The translations under genes and the position numbers were made by a program. From the NCBI GenBank assembly GCA_902564385.1, contig CACFAT010000001.1, forward strand, positions 1 to 64,000: DNA of 64,000 nucleotides, given 5' to 3'. The stretch is from an uncultured Pelagibacteraceae bacterium. GTDB taxonomy: Bacteria > Pseudomonadota > Alphaproteobacteria > Pelagibacterales > Pelagibacteraceae. A model generated the notes under the pieces. That model was not told the origin of the DNA, did no database searches, and saw only the letters and a program-made list of their open reading frames with translations. This document shows, piece by piece, positions 39,111 to 47,986 of this stretch (positions within the stretch are counted from its first letter, which is position 1; every line of letters begins with the position of its first letter).

Positions 39111-39902
39111 ATGTCTGCATCAGGTCAAAAACATGATTATCATTTAGTTGACCCTAGTCCTTGGCCTTTAGCCACATCTATAGCAACACTAGTTACAGCT
39201 GTTGGATCTGTTTATTATTTTCACAGTAAAGTTATGTGGGCGATGGTCTTAGGTTTTTTACTTATAATTTATTGTGCCTTTATGTGGTTTAGAGATGTTG
39301 TAATTGAAGCTGAACATAAAGGTCATCATACACCTGTTGTTCAAATTCATCACAGATATGGAATGACATTATTTATCGCATCTGAAGTAATGTTTTTTGT
39401 TGCATGGTTTTGGGCATACTTTGATGCAAGTTTGTTTCCAAATGAATTCATGGGAAATGTATGGCCACCAAAAGATATTGAAACTTTTGATCCATGGGAC
39501 ATTCCACTTATAAATACTCTTGTCCTACTTTTATCTGGTACAACAGTAACTTGGGCACACCATTCTTTGTTAGAGGATGATAGAAAAGGATTTATAAATG
39601 GTCTAATCTGTACAGTAGTTTTAGGAGCATTCTTTACACTATTGCAAATATACGAATACCAACACGCCACATTTAGTTTTTCGGGTCATATTTATGGAGC
39701 TACATTCTATATGGCCACTGGTTTTCATGGTTTCCATGTTTTAATAGGAACTATTTTCTTAGCGGTTTGCTTATGGAGAGGTAAATTAGGACATTTTACT
39801 AAAGAACATCACTTTGGTTTCGAGGCCGCTGCTTGGTACTGGCACTTTGTCGACGTTGTCTGGTTGTTCTTATTTGCAGCTATTTACATTTGGGGAAGTT
39901 AA
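39111..39902 (+). CDS. ctaE: Cytochrome c oxidase subunit III
   Basis: 263 residues with seven membrane helices. Conserved features are HDYHLVDPSPWPL at the start, the HRYGMTLFIASEVMFFVAWFWAYF segment with the lipid-contacting Glu, and GFHGFHVLIGTIF and HHFGFEAAAWYWHFVDVVW near the end. It stabilises the catalytic core of the aa3 oxidase. The gene follows ctaG and precedes surf1 by six bases. Confidence 0.98.
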   Translation: MSASGQKHDYHLVDPSPWPLATSIATLVTAVGSVYYFHSKVMWAMVLGFLLIIYCAFMWFRDVVIEAEHKGHHTPVVQIHHRYGMTLFIASEVMFFVAWFWAYFDASLFPNEFMGNVWPPKDIETFDPWDIPLINTLVLLLSGTTVTWAHHSLLEDDRKGFINGLICTVVLGAFFTLLQIYEYQHATFSFSGHIYGATFYMATGFHGFHVLIGTIFLAVCLWRGKLGHFTKEHHFGFEAAAWYWHFVDVVWLFLFAAIYIWGS

Positions 39903-39908
39903 TAGTTC

Positions 39909-40562
39909 TTGAAAAATAAGTTATCTTTTTCAATTTTTGTATACTTTTTTATTTTAGTTTTTTTGGCATTAGGTACTTGGCAAATTATAAGACTAAATTG
40001 GAAGCTTGATTTAATAAATTCAATTGATGAATCTTTAAAAAGTGATCCAGTAGAATTTAATGGAAGTAATCCAATTAACTTTAAAAAAATCAAATTTGAA
40101 GGAATACTAGATAATTCAAAAATAATTTATCTATATTCCTTAAACGAAAAAGGAGAGCCAGGATTTGATATTATAAATCCAGTAAGTATTAACAATAAAA
40201 GCTATTTAATAAATCGGGGTTGGGTTCCAAGAGACCTTAAATCTAAAAAGTATGTTTCAAATGAAAGTAAATTCGAGGGAGTTTTAAAATTAAAAAGCAA
40301 ATTTAATTATTTTAAGCCGGATAATGACGTTAATAAGAATTACTGGTTCACCCTTAAAGATGAAGATTTATTGACTTATACAGGCAAAGAATTTTCTCCA
40401 TTCATTATCAACAATATTAGCAAGCAGGAAGGAATTTATCCTAAGTCAAAACAAATAGGAGCCAATATTTCAAACAACCACTTAAAGTATGCTCTTACAT
40501 GGTTTTCATTAGCTGTTTCCATTTTTTTAATATATTTATATTTTAGAAAAAAAAATTACTGA
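39909..40562 (+). CDS. SURF1 family cytochrome oxidase assembly protein
   Basis: 217 residues from a TTG start at 39909; no in-frame ATG lies close by. A helix at about 6-20 and another near the C-terminus bracket a soluble domain, the SURF1 layout. Family marks are LGTWQIIRLNWKLDLI near 20, LINRGWVPRDL near 100 and NNHLKYALTWFSLAV near 190. SURF1 helps insert heme a into subunit I. It ends with a one-base overlap on thrC (TGATG), tying the oxidase operon to the threonine gene. Confidence 0.92.
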   Translation: MKNKLSFSIFVYFFILVFLALGTWQIIRLNWKLDLINSIDESLKSDPVEFNGSNPINFKKIKFEGILDNSKIIYLYSLNEKGEPGFDIINPVSINNKSYLINRGWVPRDLKSKKYVSNESKFEGVLKLKSKFNYFKPDNDVNKNYWFTLKDEDLLTYTGKEFSPFIINNISKQEGIYPKSKQIGANISNNHLKYALTWFSLAVSIFLIYLYFRKKNY

Positions 40563-41935
40563 TGGAATATATAAGCACTAGAAATAATTCAGATCATTTT
40601 TCATTTAAAAACGTATTTCTAAAAGGTTTAGCTGATGATGGAGGTCTTTTTGTACCAAAGTCAATAAAACCATTTAGTAAAGATGAATTAAACAAACTAA
40701 GTGGTCTTAATTACAATGAATTAGCAGCTGAAATAATTTTCCCATTTATTGGTGATTTTATGAATAAAGAAGAGTTAATTTCCACAGTATCAAAATCTTA
40801 CTCAAATTTTAGAGCAGAGGATGTTGTAAAAATCTCTGATTTAGGAAATTTAAAAGTTTTAGAACTCTATCACGGCCCAACACTTGCTTTTAAAGATATT
40901 GCAATGCAATTAATAGGAAATTTCTATCAATATCATTTAGGAAATGAGCAAGGAAAAATTAATATTATTGTAGCAACTTCAGGAGATACAGGTGCAGCAG
41001 CTATTGATGCTTTAAAAGGCAAAAAGAATTTAAATGTTTTTGTATTACATCCAAATAACAGAATTTCACCAGTGCAAAGAAGACTGATGACAATTCATGA
41101 AGAAAAAAATGTATTCAATATTGCTATTGAGGGTAACTTTGATGACTGTCAAAATCTAGTTAAAGCAATGTTTAATGATGAAAAATTTTCTAGTTCAATA
41201 AATATGTCAGGTGTTAATTCAATTAATTGGGCAAGAATTGTTGCTCAAGCTGTTTATTATTTTTATGCTTATTTTAAAATAGGAAACGGACAGCCTCTGT
41301 CTTTTTCTGTTCCAACTGGAAATTTTGGCGATATTTATGCTGGTTATTTGGCAAAGAAACTTGGACTTCCAATTGATAAACTTATTGTAGCTACAAACAA
41401 AAATGACATTCTCCATAGAGCAATTTCTGATGGAGATTACACTCAAAAGAAAGTTGAGGAAACAAATACTCCTAGTATGGATATACAGATAGCAAGTAAC
41501 TTTGAGAGACTTTTGTACGATGTTAAAGACTGCAATTCAGATGTTACAAAAGATGTGATGAGTAAAATAAAAAATAATACTTATCAAATTGATAACAGCG
41601 ACTTAGATGTAATAAAAAAGAATTTTAAATCTGAAATGTTAGATGAAAATGAGACTATCCAAATGATAAAAGATATAAGTAAAGAATATAAAGTTGTAGT
41701 TGATCCACATACTGCAGTTGGTATTGGTGCTGCAAAAAAACTTGGACTAGAACAAAATTGTGTTGTTTTATCTACGGCACACCCATGTAAGTTTCCGAAA
41801 GCAATAGAAGATGCAATCTCAAAAACTGAGGAATTACCAGATAGTCTTAAATATGTTTATGATAGAGAAGAAAAATTTGAAGTTATCTCAAATGATTTAA
41901 ATAAAGTTAAAGAATACGTTATTAATTCTATATGA
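40562..41935 (+). CDS. thrC: Threonine synthase
   Basis: 457 residues, the long bacterial form. The PLP lysine is in HGPTLAFKDIAMQ near residue 108 and the phosphate-binding region is SGDTGAAAIDAL near 140. The N-terminal STRNNSDHFSFK and the GNFGDIYAGYLAKK segment are also typical. It converts phosphohomoserine to threonine. Homoserine kinase (thrB) lies about 2 kb downstream on the other strand. It overlaps surf1 by one base and the peroxiredoxin by four. Confidence 0.97.
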   Translation: MEYISTRNNSDHFSFKNVFLKGLADDGGLFVPKSIKPFSKDELNKLSGLNYNELAAEIIFPFIGDFMNKEELISTVSKSYSNFRAEDVVKISDLGNLKVLELYHGPTLAFKDIAMQLIGNFYQYHLGNEQGKINIIVATSGDTGAAAIDALKGKKNLNVFVLHPNNRISPVQRRLMTIHEEKNVFNIAIEGNFDDCQNLVKAMFNDEKFSSSINMSGVNSINWARIVAQAVYYFYAYFKIGNGQPLSFSVPTGNFGDIYAGYLAKKLGLPIDKLIVATNKNDILHRAISDGDYTQKKVEETNTPSMDIQIASNFERLLYDVKDCNSDVTKDVMSKIKNNTYQIDNSDLDVIKKNFKSEMLDENETIQMIKDISKEYKVVVDPHTAVGIGAAKKLGLEQNCVVLSTAHPCKFPKAIEDAISKTEELPDSLKYVYDREEKFEVISNDLNKVKEYVINSI

Positions 41936-42417
41936 AATTAAAAATAAAAGATCAAATCCCAGACATAGAAATTTTTCATCTATTAGATGGTGAACCACAA
42001 ACTAACAAAATTAGAGATATCTTAGGAAATGGTAAAGCTGTTTTATTTGGGCTGCCTGGTGCTTTTACCTCAACTTGTTCAAAAATCCATCTTCCTGGAT
42101 ATGTTGCTAATGCTGATAAAATTAAATCAAAAGGAATAGAAAAAATATTTTGTTTATCTGTAAATGATCCTTTCGTCATGAATGCTTGGGGAGAAGCAAA
42201 CAATGCAGCCGGTAAAATAAAAATGTTATCAGATCCGTATCTATTATTTACGAAAGCAATTGGTGCAGAAGTAGATAGAAATTCAAAAGGAATGGGTATT
42301 CGTTCAAATCGTTATGCAATGGTTATTGAAAACTTTGAGGTTATAAATATTCAAGTTGAGAAAGAGACTAAGCAATGTGGTCTATCCTCAGCAGAGGGTG
42401 TTTTAGATTTATTATAA
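41932..42417 (+). CDS. Peroxiredoxin (Prx5/AhpC-TSA type)
   Basis: 161 residues. The peroxidatic Cys is residue 49 in GLPGAFTSTCSKIHLPGY, the P-x(3)-T-x-x-C site. A second Cys near the C-terminus (TKQCGLSSAEGVL) could be the resolving one, as in some Prx5 enzymes. It reduces hydroperoxides. It overlaps thrC by four bases and is the last gene of the long co-directional run that began with ctaC. Confidence 0.93.
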   Translation: MKLKIKDQIPDIEIFHLLDGEPQTNKIRDILGNGKAVLFGLPGAFTSTCSKIHLPGYVANADKIKSKGIEKIFCLSVNDPFVMNAWGEANNAAGKIKMLSDPYLLFTKAIGAEVDRNSKGMGIRSNRYAMVIENFEVINIQVEKETKQCGLSSAEGVLDLL

Positions 42418-42418
42418 T

Positions 42419-42448
42419 TAGCAGGGAAGCTTTGTTACCAGGTGCCCC
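42419..42448 (+). repeat. GC-richer element flanking the pilin pair, left copy
   Basis: TAGCAGGGAAGC, then TTTGTTACCAGGTGCCCC stands out as GC-rich against its AT-rich setting. It resembles 43667-43698 on the far side of the two pilin genes, sharing TAG-n-AGGG and GTT-n-C-n-AGGTGC-n-CC in the same order. The rest of 42418-42599 is AT-rich with no gene or clear hairpin that I can support. The role is unknown; a recombination boundary or a conserved RNA element are possibilities. Confidence 0.35.
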
Positions 42449-42599
42449 GAAATATGTCTAAATAATCTTTATACTTTATCAATTAGCAATCGTAAAATTA
42501 AACAATTAAAAGATAATAATTTATAGACAATGTATGAAATATTATAAGTGATAGATCTATATTTTGGACTCATGGTTCATAATTTAGTAAGGTTGGATC

Positions 42600-43076
42600 A
42601 TGAAAAACAACGGCTTCACTTTAATAGAACTGCTGGTCGTAGTAGCAATCATTGGTATATTAGCTGCAGTAGGAGTGGTTGCTTATAGTGGGTATACGAG
42701 TGGAGCAAAGAAGACTGTAGCTAAACAAAACCATGAAATGATGGTTAAACAATTTTCAGTAATGGTCATAGATTTTGAAATTAATGGAAGCATTAATAGA
42801 AAATTAAATGGTGGTAGTATAAAAAATTTTTCTCAAAAAAATTTAGCTTTTGATTGTCCAGCATTTCAGCATCATTTTAAAGATATTAAAAGTCCATATG
42901 CAGATTCAGTTGCTATCAGCAAAGACCAGGACAATCAAGCGTGGGGAGGTCAATGTTGTAATTATGGCAAAGAGGGGAGAACATATATTTCAACTAAGTC
43001 AGGTGGATATTGTACTTTCTCGACATATGTTGATGCTAACGAATTAGTTTATAATGAAATAAAATGGTCTGATTAA
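42600..43076 (+). CDS. Type IV pilin-like protein, first of a tandem pair
   Basis: 158 residues. The class III signal is short: M-K-N-N-G then FTLIELL, with cleavage after Gly5 by prepilin peptidase and Glu at +5 of the mature protein. A hydrophobic helix (LLVVVAIIGILAAVGVVAYSG) follows, then a variable globular domain with paired Cys near CPAFQHHF, QCCNYG and GGYCTF. It is likely a type IV pilus or pseudopilus subunit, perhaps for attachment or DNA uptake. No pilus assembly genes are near. The first 35 codons are near-duplicates of the next gene. Confidence 0.88.
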   Translation: MKNNGFTLIELLVVVAIIGILAAVGVVAYSGYTSGAKKTVAKQNHEMMVKQFSVMVIDFEINGSINRKLNGGSIKNFSQKNLAFDCPAFQHHFKDIKSPYADSVAISKDQDNQAWGGQCCNYGKEGRTYISTKSGGYCTFSTYVDANELVYNEIKWSD

Positions 43077-43078
43077 TT

Positions 43079-43654
43079 ATGAAACGAAGCGGCTTCACCC
43101 TAATAGAACTCTTAGCTGTAGTATCAATCATCGGAATATTATCTTCAGTTGGAGTAGTTGCGTATAATGGTTATACAAAAAATGCAAAAGCTAAAACATC
43201 TGAATTAAACTACACAAACATCAATAAAGCTTTAATGTTAGAGTTTATGAAGTGTGAGTTAGATAATTCTGCAACTGTTTTTAGTAATCATAAATGTAGC
43301 AATATGAACTCTCCTACTGTTAATACTATAAGCAGCTTTATTACAAATAATTTAAAAATGACTAACCCATATGGTTCTACTTTGATAAATAAATCTCCAT
43401 GTACTCAAGGGTCCATTTCAATTAGCAGTCCATCTAAAGGTAATTATTCAGTTAGCTTTTATTCTACAACTAAGAAGAAAATTATCACTACAAACATGGG
43501 GACTATATGGACGCCAGTGAAAGTTGGAAGTAATACAAAATATACAAATGTAAATACAGGATGCAATACCACATGGACTGCAGTTAATACAGGAGCTAAT
43601 ACTACTTACAGTTCTGTTAACACTGGGTCAAATACAAAGTATAGCAGCCCATAG
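43079..43654 (+). CDS. Type IV pilin-like protein with an 11-residue repeat tail, second of the pair
   Basis: 191 residues. The prepilin start is M-K-R-S-G, then FTLIELLAV, with the Gly5 cleavage site and mature Glu at +5. The hydrophobic helix resembles that of the first pilin almost position for position. The middle differs, with Cys in KCELDN, HKCSNM and SPCTQG. The C-terminal 45 residues are four copies of an 11-residue Thr/Asn/Gly repeat of the form VNTGxNTxYSS. It begins two bases after the first pilin, so they are co-transcribed. The repeat tail suggests an exposed, fast-changing surface. Confidence 0.87.
   Translation: MKRSGFTLIELLAVVSIIGILSSVGVVAYNGYTKNAKAKTSELNYTNINKALMLEFMKCELDNSATVFSNHKCSNMNSPTVNTISSFITNNLKMTNPYGSTLINKSPCTQGSISISSPSKGNYSVSFYSTTKKKIITTNMGTIWTPVKVGSNTKYTNVNTGCNTTWTAVNTGANTTYSSVNTGSNTKYSSP
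43517..43648 (+). repeat. Four 33-base coding repeats in the second pilin
   Basis: Residues 147-190 of the second pilin consist of four 11-residue units: VKVGSNTKYTN, VNTGCNTTWTA, VNTGANTTYSS and VNTGSNTKYSS. The nucleotide copies have diverged at many third positions, so the repeat is not a very recent slippage product. An IWTP just before may be the remnant of a fifth unit. Confidence 0.85.
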
Positions 43655-43666
43655 AGAAAACTGATT

Positions 43667-43698
43667 TAGAAGGGGGCTGTTCCGTTGCTAGGTGCACC
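43667..43698 (+). repeat. GC-richer element flanking the pilin pair, right copy
   Basis: TAGAAGGGGGCTGTTCC, then GTTGCTAGGTGCACC, counterpart of 42419-42448. It contains the 12-base palindrome TAGGTGCACCTA (43689-43700), which includes the stop codon of the convergent rnhA gene. It is markedly less AT-rich than its surroundings. Confidence 0.35.
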
Positions 43699-44123
43699 TA
43701 TATTATGGCAGAGGACCTTGCCAATAAATCCACTTCATTATTAAGTCTATTTGTTGAATGTGCTTTTACCCAACTCCATTTAATATCAAAAGTATTTGAT
43801 AGGTTATCTAATTCAGTCCAAAGTTCTTTATTCTTAACTTCTTTTTTATTTGCTGTTTTCCAACCATTTTTTTTCCAATTATGTATCCATTCAGTTATTC
43901 CAGATTTTACATATTTAGAGTCTGTAAATATTTGAACTTTGCTCCCTTTTGGAATTTTTTTTAAAGCTTTAATGGGGGCAAGTAATTCCATTTGATTATT
44001 TGTTGTTTCTTTTTTGCTTCCTTTAATTTGAGTTTTCTTTCCATTTTCAATAATAATTGCAGCCCAACCACCATTTCCTGGATTTCCAATGCATGAACCA
44101 TCTGTGTAAATTTTAATCATCAA
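43698..44123 (-). CDS. rnhA: Ribonuclease HI
   Basis: 141 residues. The four acidic residues of the active site are placed as usual: Asp in IYTDGSCIGNPGNGGW, Glu in NNQMELLAPI, Asp in IFTDSKYVKSGI and Asp in NNEVDLLAR near the C-terminus, with the His in KAHS. It degrades RNA in RNA-DNA hybrids. It overlaps thrB by four bases and is last in the carotenoid/isoprenoid run. A second RNase H (rnhB) is at 59.6 kb. Confidence 0.96.
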   Translation of the reverse strand: MMIKIYTDGSCIGNPGNGGWAAIIIENGKKTQIKGSKKETTNNQMELLAPIKALKKIPKGSKVQIFTDSKYVKSGITEWIHNWKKNGWKTANKKEVKNKELWTELDNLSNTFDIKWSWVKAHSTNRLNNEVDLLARSSAII

Positions 44124-45085
44124 GAATAATCCTTAAATGAGCTCAGATTTCTATGAAAATTTAACTTATCTATATACTCTTTTGGATCTTTGATTTTAAT
44201 GACAGCATTTTTAGGAGTATTTAAATAATCATAGGATCTAGTCAAAAGATATCTCAAAGCCGACCCTCTACATAATGTATTTAAATTTCTTTTTTCAATT
44301 TCAGTTAATTTTCTAACGGATTGGTAGCCCTTTAATAAATTTGAGGATCTATTTTTATCTAATACAAATTTTCTATTTTTCTTTTTAAAACATAAAGCGT
44401 TAATGCAGGTTGCTAATTCATAAGATAGAAAATCATTAGCTGAAAAATAAAAATCTATAAATCCATGAAATTTACCTTTATTGAAAAAAATATTATCAAT
44501 AAATAGATCGCTATGAATTATTCCATTTGGCATTTTTTTAGGCCATTTTTTTTTGAGATCTTTCAAATCATCTTTCATTAAATCTTTAAGGTTTTTTGAC
44601 AATTTATTAATTTTATTGTCTATTTTATTCAGAATTGATCCCCATGAATTAATCGATAGAGAATTTTTTCTATATAATTTTAATTTTTTTGAAGCCTCAT
44701 GAAGTAGTGCTGCATTTTTTCCAACTATAAAACAATCTTTACTATTTAGTTGATCTTTATCTTTTCCTTCTAAGAAACTGACAATACAAGCTTTTTTATT
44801 TTCTAAGTTAAATAAATATTTACCCTTTTTATCTTTTATAGGTACTGGACATTTTACTTTTAATCTAGATAGACCAGACATAAGATTAACAAAAAATGGG
44901 AGATCTTTTTTCTGAACTCTTTTTTCGTAAATAGTTAAAATATATTTATTTTTTTTTGTCTTTAAAAGGAAGTTGGTATTTTCAATACCCTTTTTTATAC
45001 CTGAATAATTTTCTATTTTTCCAATATTATATTTCCTCTCGATAAATTTTATCTGCTTATTATTAATTTTAGTATAAACAGCCAT
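44120..45085 (-). CDS. thrB: Homoserine kinase (APH-fold type)
   Basis: 321 residues of the aminoglycoside phosphotransferase fold, the ThrB form common in alphaproteobacteria. Landmarks are GIENTNFLLKTKKNKYILTIYE near the start, the catalytic loop IHSDLFIDNIFF near 190 (H-S-D-x(4)-N) and FIDFYFS as the metal Asp. It makes phosphohomoserine for threonine synthase. It overlaps ispH by one base and rnhA by four. The thrB-rnhA order is common in this group. Confidence 0.9.
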   Translation of the reverse strand: MAVYTKINNKQIKFIERKYNIGKIENYSGIKKGIENTNFLLKTKKNKYILTIYEKRVQKKDLPFFVNLMSGLSRLKVKCPVPIKDKKGKYLFNLENKKACIVSFLEGKDKDQLNSKDCFIVGKNAALLHEASKKLKLYRKNSLSINSWGSILNKIDNKINKLSKNLKDLMKDDLKDLKKKWPKKMPNGIIHSDLFIDNIFFNKGKFHGFIDFYFSANDFLSYELATCINALCFKKKNRKFVLDKNRSSNLLKGYQSVRKLTEIEKRNLNTLCRGSALRYLLTRSYDYLNTPKNAVIKIKDPKEYIDKLNFHRNLSSFKDYS

Positions 45086-46029
45086 TAATTTAATTTTCCA
45101 GGAATTTTAAAAGTAATATTTTCTTTTACGATTACAACTTCTTCTATGTTGACTGTAAATTGATCTTCTAACTCTGCTATAAATTTTTCAACAAGTATCT
45201 CTGGTGCTGAAGCACCTGAGGAAATTCCAATCGTATTACATCTTTTAATTTTATCTATAGGCACTGGACTTTCTGAATGTATTAATTCAGCAGAACTACA
45301 ACCAGAGTTTTTAGCAACCTCAACTAATCTTACCGAGTTAGATGAATTCCTACTTCCAATTACAAAAAACATATCACATTTATCTGCTATTTCTTTAACT
45401 GCTGATTGTCTATTTGTTGTTGCATAACATATGTCATCTTTTTTAGGCTCTTTAATATCTGGATATTTAGATTTTAAAGCTGCAATTATATCTTTGGTAT
45501 CATCTACAGAGAGTGTTGTTTGAGTTATGAAAGATAGCTGTTTGTTTGAGACATTTTCATACTTATTTGCGTCCTCAATATTTTCAATCAAATCTATTGA
45601 ACCTTTTGGTAATTGACCCATAGTTCCTATGACTTCTGGATGGTTTTTGTGTCCTATTAATAATATATGATGACCTTGTTTGTTTAAGTTTTCTGCTTCT
45701 CTATGAACTTTAGATACTAGAGGACACGTTGCATCTACAAACATCATATTTAAATTAGAAGCTTCCTCTGGGACGGATTTTGGCACTCCATGTGCCGAGA
45801 ATATAACTGGTCTAGACCTATCTTTGATTTCATCTAATTCTTCAACAAATATAGCTCCTATTTTTTTTAAACTTTCTACAACATGTTTGTTATGTACAAT
45901 TTCGTGTCTCACATAAACTGGAGCACCAAATTTATCTATACTCTTTTTTACAATTTCGATTGCTCTATCAACTCCTGCACAAAATCCTCTTGGTGCAGCT
46001 AAATAAATTTTTAAATTTTTGTTACTCAT
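45085..46029 (-). CDS. ispH: 4-hydroxy-3-methylbut-2-enyl diphosphate reductase
   Basis: 314 residues. The three Fe-S cysteines are in RGFCAGVDRAIEIV near residue 18, DATCPLVSKVHRE near 100 and DDICYATTNRQ near 200; the C-terminal RCNTIGISSGASAPE carries conserved substrate-site residues. It makes IPP and DMAPP as the last step of the MEP pathway. It overlaps blh by four bases and thrB by one, so it lies in the same transcript as the carotenoid genes that use its products. Confidence 0.97.
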   Translation of the reverse strand: MSNKNLKIYLAAPRGFCAGVDRAIEIVKKSIDKFGAPVYVRHEIVHNKHVVESLKKIGAIFVEELDEIKDRSRPVIFSAHGVPKSVPEEASNLNMMFVDATCPLVSKVHREAENLNKQGHHILLIGHKNHPEVIGTMGQLPKGSIDLIENIEDANKYENVSNKQLSFITQTTLSVDDTKDIIAALKSKYPDIKEPKKDDICYATTNRQSAVKEIADKCDMFFVIGSRNSSNSVRLVEVAKNSGCSSAELIHSESPVPIDKIKRCNTIGISSGASAPEILVEKFIAELEDQFTVNIEEVVIVKENITFKIPGKLN

Positions 46030-46919
46030 TTTTTTTCTACCATGAATTCAAGTAAAATATGAGGGAAGGTCAATGAAGCCAATCCAACAAATATTATTTT
46101 AATAATACTTTCATCTATACCAAATTTTTCTGAAATAAAATAAAAAACTATTAAATACATTATTGCTGTGATTACTGTAAGTGGAATAATTTTTCGTAAA
46201 AAAATAGGAAATCCTTTCATCAAATTTTTATTTATTTCACTAATTAAACTTAGTGAGTGTCTTATAGAATGAAGAAAGCAGAAATAAATTGTGAAAGCCA
46301 ATATAGGGTTAAAAAAATAGTTTAAAATAATTATTGAAAAACTATCTAAAAAAAGAATTGATCTTAAATCATTATTATTACCTCTATATATAAGAAAATT
46401 ACTTAGCACTGATAATATAACTAAAGGAATTAAAAAATTATTAGCCACAATATTTTCGTCTATTGAAAAATTTAACATTTTAAAAATTTCGATTGTCTCA
46501 GTTTTGTGAAACAGTAAGGGTGCTGAAATAACTAATGATCCTTTAATGAAATAAAAAATTTCTAAAAAATTAGCATTTTTTGTTTCGATAAAGTCACTAT
46601 CCTCTTTGCCAAAATGATATGCTGCAACTATCAAAAAAAGCGAAAGCAACAATATTGAACTTAAAATCCAAATTAAAATAACAAAAATAGCAATACCTAT
46701 ATAAGTTATATAGAACACTTCTGTATTTTTAATTTTATAAATTTTTAAAAGTTTTTTACCTTTTTCATGATCCAGCGCACCGTGAGAGATACCAATTGTA
46801 AGAATTAAAAAAAAACTAAAAAGTATAAACGAATTATCTCTCAATACCTCAAAGGCAGAAAAAAAAATACAGATATTAAAAAAAATAATAGAATGAAAAA
46901 AATTTATTTTGTTGATCAT
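46026..46919 (-). CDS. blh: Beta-carotene 15,15'-dioxygenase, Brp/Blh family
   Basis: 297 residues with about eight membrane segments. The iron-binding histidines are spread as in the family: ISHGALDHEKG near 46, AYHFGKEDSDF near 100, and FLHSIRHSLSLI near 217 with a further His in FPHILLEF. Blh cleaves beta-carotene into two retinals, the chromophore of bacterial rhodopsins. It shares one base with crtY and four with ispH. No rhodopsin gene is in the window. Confidence 0.92.
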   Translation of the reverse strand: MINKINFFHSIIFFNICIFFSAFEVLRDNSFILFSFFLILTIGISHGALDHEKGKKLLKIYKIKNTEVFYITYIGIAIFVILIWILSSILLLSLFLIVAAYHFGKEDSDFIETKNANFLEIFYFIKGSLVISAPLLFHKTETIEIFKMLNFSIDENIVANNFLIPLVILSVLSNFLIYRGNNNDLRSILFLDSFSIIILNYFFNPILAFTIYFCFLHSIRHSLSLISEINKNLMKGFPIFLRKIIPLTVITAIMYLIVFYFISEKFGIDESIIKIIFVGLASLTFPHILLEFMVEKK

Positions 46920-47986
46920 TATTTAAATACAGCTTTAATAAAAATCCATTTTGGCATCTTTAATATAATGGATAAGTCCTCAAAAATATTACTTTTATTG
47001 GAGAGGAAATTTATTACTGTTTTTGACTTGCTTTTAAACATTTTGAAGAAAATATTTGGCATGATCTCTGGCTTTTCAGCTAGGACTTTCAAAAAAACAT
47101 TATCTAAAAACTTATACTTACTTTTTATATTGAAAGCTCTAGTTTGGGTTATTTTATCAATGTTTTGGGTAATATATTCTGCTTGTTCTTGAATATTTAG
47201 GAAAGTATAGCCAGTACTTAAACGCGTCATACCTCCAGCAGTTCCAATATTAATCGTATTTTTATCGTTTTTAAATTTTGGATAAAATAATGGTATGGCC
47301 CCAACTTCTTTATAAATAATTTTATATTTTTTTATTTTTAGAGTGTTTTCGATGTAATCAGTAATTTGTTTATCATAATCTTTTTCACTATCATCTTCCA
47401 TTTTTGAAAGCCACGTAGTTTCGATTAAAGCTGATTTTTTTGAATAGGGTAGTGTATAGAAAAAATGAACACTTTTTTTTTGATCACAATCAAAGTCCAT
47501 TAAATTCATTATTTGATCATCAAAAAAATCTTTTTCGGTTTCAATCTCAACACCTTGAAAGTGTTGCCATAAATTAGAATCTTTATTCTCAAGATTTGGC
47601 AGACTGTTAAATAAAATTGCGTTTTCTGTATTTACTTCACTAATATCTTTAAAGAATTGAATATTAGGATTTTTATTGATTTTATTTAAAATTTTTTTGT
47701 AGAATAGTCCACTATCAATACTTTCGTAAGGAGTTTCTTTACAATCTTTATATTCAACATTTCCTTTAAAATTGATTGTATAATCTTTCCATCTTTTTTT
47801 TACACAGTCATCAAACTTGTGAGGTACAGTTTTCCAATATGACCAAGTTTTATCTCTTTTATATTCATCTCTTTTTTCAATAATTGCTAAAGTTTTATTT
47901 TTAAGTTTATCGTGATACTCTAACTCATAAGCCAATGTTAAACCTGCACAGCCACCTCCAATAATTATGTAATCAAAATCTTTCAT
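46919..47986 (-). CDS. crtY: Lycopene beta-cyclase
   Basis: 355 residues. The N-terminal dinucleotide site is YIIIGGGCAGLTLAYEL, followed by the CrtY-type region WSYWK near 49. IETTWLSK near 190, NIGTAGGMTRLSTGYTF near 262 and the hydrophobic C-terminus match bacterial CrtY cyclases. It closes both ends of lycopene to give beta-carotene. It overlaps crtB by 14 bases and blh by one. Confidence 0.93.
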   Translation of the reverse strand: MKDFDYIIIGGGCAGLTLAYELEYHDKLKNKTLAIIEKRDEYKRDKTWSYWKTVPHKFDDCVKKRWKDYTINFKGNVEYKDCKETPYESIDSGLFYKKILNKINKNPNIQFFKDISEVNTENAILFNSLPNLENKDSNLWQHFQGVEIETEKDFFDDQIMNLMDFDCDQKKSVHFFYTLPYSKKSALIETTWLSKMEDDSEKDYDKQITDYIENTLKIKKYKIIYKEVGAIPLFYPKFKNDKNTINIGTAGGMTRLSTGYTFLNIQEQAEYITQNIDKITQTRAFNIKSKYKFLDNVFLKVLAEKPEIMPNIFFKMFKSKSKTVINFLSNKSNIFEDLSIILKMPKWIFIKAVFK

